Part shown: one piece after another, positions 5,957 through 9,558 of the stretch
Position numbering within the stretch: position 1 is the stretch's first letter
Layout of the letters: each line of letters begins with the position of its first letter
Source: Stenotrophomonas_A sp035539015
Lineage (GTDB): Bacteria; Pseudomonadota; Gammaproteobacteria; Xanthomonadales; Xanthomonadaceae
Assembly: GCA_035539015.1 (NCBI GenBank)
Contig: DATLJF010000283.1
Location: forward strand, 1 to 9,558
DNA: 9,558 nt
Direction of reading: 5' to 3'
Program-made: the position numbers and the translations under genes
Notes under the pieces: model-generated
Told to the model about the DNA's origin: nothing
What the model saw: only the letters and a program-made list of their open reading frames with translations
The model's database searches: none

Positions 5957-7014
5957 CAGTCGAAGCTCCTCAGGGCCAGGCCGGTGGCGATCATCAGGGC
6001 CGGGGCATCCTGCTGCAGCGCTTGCGCCTGCACCTTCGGACCGAGGGTCATCTGCGCCAGCGGGTTGGCGACCACGGTGGTCACGCCCAGCTGCTCTTCG
6101 ACCATTTCCGGCAGCCCGGTCAGGGCCGCGCAGCCGCCCGCCAGGACGACGCAGTCGACCCGGTTGAACTCGCTGCCGGCATAGAAGAACTGCAGCAGTC
6201 GGCTGATCTGCTGGACAGTGGCTTCCTTGAACGGCTCCAGCACCTCGACCTCGTAGCTCTCCGGCAAGCCGCCCTGGCGCTTGGCCATGCCGGCTTCCTC
6301 GTAGGTCAGGCCGTAGCGGCGCATGACTTCGTCGGTGAGCTGCTTGCCGCCGAACACCTGCTCGCGGCTGTAGAGGCTGCGGCCACCGCGGATCACGTTG
6401 AGCGTGGTCATGGTGGCGCCGATGTCGACCAGGGCGACCAGGCCGTCATGCGGCACCGGCAGCTCGCCGGCCAGCAGGGCGAAGGCGTTCTCGACCGCGA
6501 AGGCCTCCACGTCCATCACCTTGGCGGTGAGTCCCCCCAGCTCCAGCGCCGACTGGCGCAGCTCGACGTTCTCCGAACGCGAGGCGGCCAGCAACACCTG
6601 CACCATTTCCGGATTGTTCGGAATGGCACCGAGCACCTCGAAGTCGAGGTTCACTTCCTCGATCGGGTACGGGATGTAGTTGGTGGCTTCCAGTTCGACC
6701 TGGGCCTCCATGTCGTTCTCGTCCAGGTCCGCCGGCATCGGGATCAGCTTGGTGATCACGGCCGAACCGGCCACGGCGGCGGCCGCGTTCTTGGCCTTGC
6801 TGCCGGAACGGTTGATCGCGCGACGAATGGCTTCGCCCACCGCCTCGACCTCGACGATGTTCTTCTCCACCACCGCATTGGGCGGCAGAGGCTCGACCGC
6901 GTAATGCTCCACGCGGAAACGGTTGCCGCTACGGGAAAGCTGCAAAAGCTTTACCGCAGTCGAACTGATATCGACGCCAATGAGCGGCGACTGACTCTTG
7001 GGAATAAGCCCCAC
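5956..7014 (-). CDS. pilM: Type IV pilus actin-like ATPase PilM (GTG start)
   Basis: PilM is the cytoplasmic actin-like (FtsA/MreB fold) component that binds the PilN tail and so ties the alignment complex to the cytoplasmic motor side. From the GTG at 7014 the protein is 352 residues, the usual family length, beginning (M)GLIPKSQSPLIGVD. Visible nucleotide-fold motifs are GVDISSTAVKLLQL (13-26, phosphate 1), LVDIGATMTTLNV (195-207, phosphate 2) and VLAGGCAALTGLPEM (290-304, adenosine region). The conserved ELEATNYIPYPIEEVNLDF block (108-125) is also present. An in-frame ATG at 7065 would add 17 residues rich in Arg/Gly/Val, but it lies inside the likely -10 box, while the GTG has AGGGGAG five bases upstream. 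pilM is the first gene of the operon; its stop shares a base with the pilN start. Confidence 0.96.
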   Translation of the reverse strand: MGLIPKSQSPLIGVDISSTAVKLLQLSRSGNRFRVEHYAVEPLPPNAVVEKNIVEVEAVGEAIRRAINRSGSKAKNAAAAVAGSAVITKLIPMPADLDENDMEAQVELEATNYIPYPIEEVNLDFEVLGAIPNNPEMVQVLLAASRSENVELRQSALELGGLTAKVMDVEAFAVENAFALLAGELPVPHDGLVALVDIGATMTTLNVIRGGRSLYSREQVFGGKQLTDEVMRRYGLTYEEAGMAKRQGGLPESYEVEVLEPFKEATVQQISRLLQFFYAGSEFNRVDCVVLAGGCAALTGLPEMVEEQLGVTTVVANPLAQMTLGPKVQAQALQQDAPALMIATGLALRSFD

Positions 7015-7019
7015 GGAAA

Positions 7020-7026
7020 CTCCCCT
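7020..7026 (-). promoter_or_regulatory. Strong Shine-Dalgarno that fixes the pilM GTG start
   Basis: On the minus strand AGGGGAG ends five bases before the GTG at 7012-7014. The upstream in-frame ATG at 7063-7065 has no comparable site, so this element supports initiation at the GTG. Confidence 0.85.
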
Positions 7027-7064
7027 GCCGACGGGCACTTGGACGCGCTTTGTGCGCCCGCGCA

Positions 7065-7092
7065 TTAATAATTAGTTTTTTGCAATTGGCAA
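7065..7092 (-). promoter_or_regulatory. Candidate sigma-70 promoter of the pilMNOPQ operon
   Basis: On the minus strand TTGCCA (7092-7087; 5 of 6 match to TTGACA) is followed after 16 bases by TATTAA (7070-7065; 4 of 6 match to TATAAT), within one of the most A+T-rich spots of the window. Transcription would begin near 7058, leaving a leader of about 44 bases before the pilM GTG. The -35 region overlaps an imperfect palindrome centred on CAATTG (7083-7088). Shifting the -10 by one base (ATTAAT, 17-base spacer) is equally possible. Confidence 0.6.
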
Positions 7093-7213
7093 CCACCCCG
7101 CGCGCAAGCCGAGAAGCCCGTCACGTCAGTCCGTGCCTTGCCCCTGCCCTACCCGGCGAGAGGGTTCCCCAATTGCGTTCCCCGAATCTGACCCCAGCCA
7201 GACCCGCCTAATC

Positions 7214-7219
7214 TATACT
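7214..7219 (+). promoter_or_regulatory. Candidate -10 box of the PBP1A gene
   Basis: TATACT matches TATAAT at five of six positions and would start transcription near 7226, about 29 bases before the ATG at 7255. No good -35 is present at 16-18 bases; CTGACC (7188-7193) resembles one but with a 20-base spacer. The promoter may be weak or activator-dependent. Confidence 0.45.
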
Positions 7220-7254
7220 CTGTGGCCACGAAATCTGCAATCGGAATCTGCTTG

Positions 7255-9558
7255 ATGCCCCGTTTTCGTCGTTGGCTGGGCTGGCTCCTGGCCGCGTTTG
7301 TCGTGCTTGCCCTGCTCGGCCTGGTCGCGGCCGGCGGGGTCTACTACACCCTGTACTCGCGCTTGCCCGACGTCCAGTCGCTGCGCCAGGTCGAGCTGCA
7401 GGAGCCGATGTACGTGTACGCCAGCGACGGCCGGCTGATGGCCGTCTACGGCCAGGCCCGGCGCTACCCGATCCAGATGAAGGACGTGCCCGAGCGCCTG
7501 CGGCAGGCCTTCCTGGCGACCGAGGACGCACGCTTCTACGAGCACGGCGGGGTCGACTACAAGGGCATTGCGCGCGCGGTGTGGCTGCTGGCCACCACCG
7601 ACGACAAGCGCGTACCGGGCGGTTCGACCATCACCCAGCAGGTCGCCCGCCAGTTCTTCCTCAGCTCCGAATACAGCTACACCCGCAAGCTCAACGAGAT
7701 CCTGCTGGCGCGCAAGATCGAGAGCGAACTGAGCAAGGACGAGATCTTCGAGCTCTACCTCAACAAGAGCTTCTTCGGCAACCGTGCCTACGGCGTGGGC
7801 GCGGCGGCCGAGTACTACTACGGCAAGAAGCTCAACGAACTGACCCTGGATGAGATGGCCTCGCTGGCCGGCATCCCCAAGTTCCCCTCCAGCGGCAACC
7901 CGATCAGCAACCCGGAGCGCGCGCGCGAGCGCCGCGACTACTACGTCCTGCAGCGCATGGCCGACCTGCGCTTCATCAGCCAGGCCGAGGCCGATGCGGC
8001 CAAGGCCGTGCCGATGCACGCCACCCCGCACGAGCCGCCGGTGGAGGTGTATGCCCCCTACGTGGCCGAGCTGGTGCGCCAGGAAATGATTGCCCGCTAC
8101 GGCGGCGAGGTCCTGGACAAGGGCTACCGCGTGACCACCACCATCGATGCCAACCTGCAGCAGGCGGCGGACGTGGCGGTGCGCGATGGCCTGCTGCTGT
8201 ACGACCATCGCCATGGCTGGCGCGGTGCCGAGCAACACTTCGAGGTAGCGGCCGACGCCGATGCCAGCACGCTGGCCACGCACTTGTCCGGCATCGTCAC
8301 CCAGTCCGGCCTGCGCCCGGCGATCGTCGCCGCCACCCTGCCCGATGGCGGCGTGCGCGTGGTCCTGGGCGACCGCAGCGAACTTACCTTGCCAGCCGCC
8401 GCCAGCCGCTGGACCGGCAAGTCGCCGGCCAGCCTGCTCAAGCGCGGCGACCTGATCCGCGTACGCGCCGGCGAGAAGGACGGCGAGTGGCTGGTCGACC
8501 AGTTGCCGCGCGGCCAGGCCGCGCTGGTGTCGCTGGACGCCAACAACGGCGCCCTGCGCGCGATGGTCGGTGGCTTCAGCTTTGCCGGCAACAAGTTCAA
8601 CCGCGCTACCCAGGCCCGCCGCCAGCCCGGCTCCAGCTTCAAGCCGTTCGTGTATGCGGCCGCGTTCGAGAAGGGTTTCAACCCAGCGTCGATCGTGCTC
8701 GATGCGCCGGTGGTGTTCCGCGACCGCCGCGGCAAGACCTGGTCGCCGCAGAACGACGGCGGCGGCTTCAAGGGCCCGATGCGCCTGCGCGAGGCGCTGG
8801 TGCAGTCGCGCAACCTGGTATCGGTGCGCCTGCTCGATGCCATCAGCGTGGATTTCGCGCGCCAGTACATTTCCCAGTTCGGCTTCGATCCGGCCGAATT
8901 GCCGCCGAACCTGTCGATGTCGCTGGGCACTGCTTCGCTGACGCCGCTGTCGGTGGCGCGCGGCTATGCGGTGTTCGCCAACGGCGGCTCGCGGGTGGAT
9001 ACCTGGCTCATCGATGAAGTCCGCGACCGCGACGGCAAGGTGCTATTCAAGGAAAACGCAGCGGTAGCCTGCCGCCGCTGCGGCAACGTCGGCGGCCATG
9101 CGACACCGGCCAGCCAGGTGGTGGACGGCTTCAACTTCGGCGCCGCCGCGCCGCAGCCGGCGGCCACCGCGCAAAGCGAAGCACAGCCGAAACCGGGGGC
9201 CGAGACCACGCCGCTGCCGGCGAGCGATGCCAAGATCGCGCCCCGCGCAATCGACGAGCGCACCGCCTACCAGTTGGTGTCGATGATGCGCGACGTTGTC
9301 CAGCGCGGCACCGGCACCGCGGCCAAGGTGCTCGGGCGCGAGGATGTCGGCGGCAAGACCGGCTCGACCAACGACCACCGCGACGCCTGGTTCTCCGGCT
9401 TCGGCGGGCCGCTGGCAACGACCGTGTGGGTGGGCCGCGACGACTTCAAGTCGCTCGGCTACCGCGAGTACGGTGGCAAGGCCGCGCTGCCGATCTGGAT
9501 CGACTACATGCGCGTAGCGCTCAAGGACGCGCCGATCACCGCCAACGACCGGCCCGAC
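7255..9558 (+). CDS. mrcA: Penicillin-binding protein 1A, bifunctional class A PBP (C-terminus cut by window edge)
   Basis: PBP1A (also named ponA) polymerises lipid II into glycan strands and cross-links the peptides at the periplasmic face of the inner membrane. The 768 residues seen here start with MPRFRRW and a membrane anchor (about 8-30). The glycosyltransferase family 51 domain (about 50-225) has the catalytic block ATEDARFYEHGGVD with Glu90, GGSTITQQVARQFFL (122-136) and RKLNEILLARKIE (144-156). An OB-like insert (about 300-415) precedes the transpeptidase domain, which has SSFK with nucleophile Ser460 and Lys463, SRN (518-520) and KTGS (701-704). An insert of about 60 residues (about 603-665) between SRN and KTGS carries a CRRC pair (606-609) and an Ala/Pro-rich stretch. 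The frame is open to the last base; a few tens of C-terminal residues are missing. The start has only a weak GGA nine bases upstream. Divergence from pilMNOPQ is a known conserved arrangement in gammaproteobacteria. Confidence 0.97.
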   Translation, partial: MPRFRRWLGWLLAAFVVLALLGLVAAGGVYYTLYSRLPDVQSLRQVELQEPMYVYASDGRLMAVYGQARRYPIQMKDVPERLRQAFLATEDARFYEHGGVDYKGIARAVWLLATTDDKRVPGGSTITQQVARQFFLSSEYSYTRKLNEILLARKIESELSKDEIFELYLNKSFFGNRAYGVGAAAEYYYGKKLNELTLDEMASLAGIPKFPSSGNPISNPERARERRDYYVLQRMADLRFISQAEADAAKAVPMHATPHEPPVEVYAPYVAELVRQEMIARYGGEVLDKGYRVTTTIDANLQQAADVAVRDGLLLYDHRHGWRGAEQHFEVAADADASTLATHLSGIVTQSGLRPAIVAATLPDGGVRVVLGDRSELTLPAAASRWTGKSPASLLKRGDLIRVRAGEKDGEWLVDQLPRGQAALVSLDANNGALRAMVGGFSFAGNKFNRATQARRQPGSSFKPFVYAAAFEKGFNPASIVLDAPVVFRDRRGKTWSPQNDGGGFKGPMRLREALVQSRNLVSVRLLDAISVDFARQYISQFGFDPAELPPNLSMSLGTASLTPLSVARGYAVFANGGSRVDTWLIDEVRDRDGKVLFKENAAVACRRCGNVGGHATPASQVVDGFNFGAAAPQPAATAQSEAQPKPGAETTPLPASDAKIAPRAIDERTAYQLVSMMRDVVQRGTGTAAKVLGREDVGGKTGSTNDHRDAWFSGFGGPLATTVWVGRDDFKSLGYREYGGKAALPIWIDYMRVALKDAPITANDRPD

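Larger units (their letters stand above)
7015..7254. other. Divergent promoter region between pilM and the PBP1A gene
   Basis: This 240-base region separates the pil operon from the divergent PBP1A gene. It has an A+T-rich pocket at 7064-7092 (pilM promoter), a G+C-rich middle, a direct repeat GTTCCCC (7164-7170 and 7177-7183) and a -10-like TATACT near the PBP1A start. No ORF, RNA gene or terminator is supported within it. Confidence 0.6.

Noticed and set aside
5950..7068. Plus-strand open frame of 372 codons opposite pilM
   Set aside because: It is an almost exact antisense shadow of pilM, with no motif and no plausible promoter.
7213..8283. Minus-strand open frame of 356 codons opposite the PBP1A gene
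   Set aside because: It lies antisense to the conserved glycosyltransferase motifs and has shadow-like composition.
1..9558. Search for CRISPR repeats, insertion sequences, attachment sites, tRNA genes and toxin-antitoxin or defence genes
   Set aside because: No regularly spaced repeats, transposase or integrase motifs, tRNA-like folds or defence domains were seen; the window is occupied almost fully by core genes.

Overview
The window looks like a piece of the conserved chromosomal core of a high-GC gammaproteobacterium, most likely a member of the Xanthomonadaceae (Xanthomonas/Stenotrophomonas/Lysobacter group). This placement rests on gene order (a pilMNOPQ operon divergent from a class A penicillin-binding protein gene), protein character and strong G/C preference at third codon positions. 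The genus cannot be fixed from the sequence alone. I see no mobile element, CRISPR array, tRNA or rRNA, and no region whose base use differs sharply from the rest.

Layout from left to right: (1) bases 1-927, minus strand, the N-terminal 309 codons of a MoxR-family AAA+ ATPase whose last residues lie outside the window; (2) 928-1132, a divergent intergenic region with small inverted repeats but no convincing promoter; (3) 1133-1987, plus strand, a 2-oxoglutarate/Fe(II) oxygenase of the prolyl 4-hydroxylase type with an extra N-terminal helical region; (4) 1988-2060, a convergent gap with a perfect 11-bp stem terminator that has a UUCG loop on the pil side; (5) 2061-7014, minus strand, the five-gene operon pilM-pilN-pilO-pilP-pilQ; (6) 7015-7254, a divergent promoter region; (7) 7255-9558, plus strand, most of PBP1A (mrcA/ponA), which runs off the right edge.

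The pil genes encode the alignment subcomplex and outer-membrane secretin of the type IV pilus machine. Cytoplasmic actin-like PilM binds the N-terminal tail of PilN; PilN and PilO are paired inner-membrane coiled-coil proteins; lipoprotein PilP connects them to the periplasmic domains of the PilQ secretin channel. The reading frames overlap by 1 or 4 bases except before pilQ (19-base gap), and each gene has a visible ribosome binding site. PBP1A, made from the opposite side of the shared promoter region, polymerises and cross-links peptidoglycan, the layer the pilus machine must cross.

Most of the window is well-known biology, and I found no convincing undescribed multi-gene system. The points most worth a second look are: the pilM start, where the most upstream ATG falls inside the likely -10 box and a GTG with a strong ribosome binding site is the better choice; the long periplasmic tails on PilN (Ala/Pro-rich) and PilO (Lys-rich); the poly-Gly insert in PilQ; the CxxC pair in an insert within the PBP1A transpeptidase domain; the extra N-terminal region of the oxygenase and its C-rich, Shine-Dalgarno-free start; and several small inverted repeats at regulatory positions.
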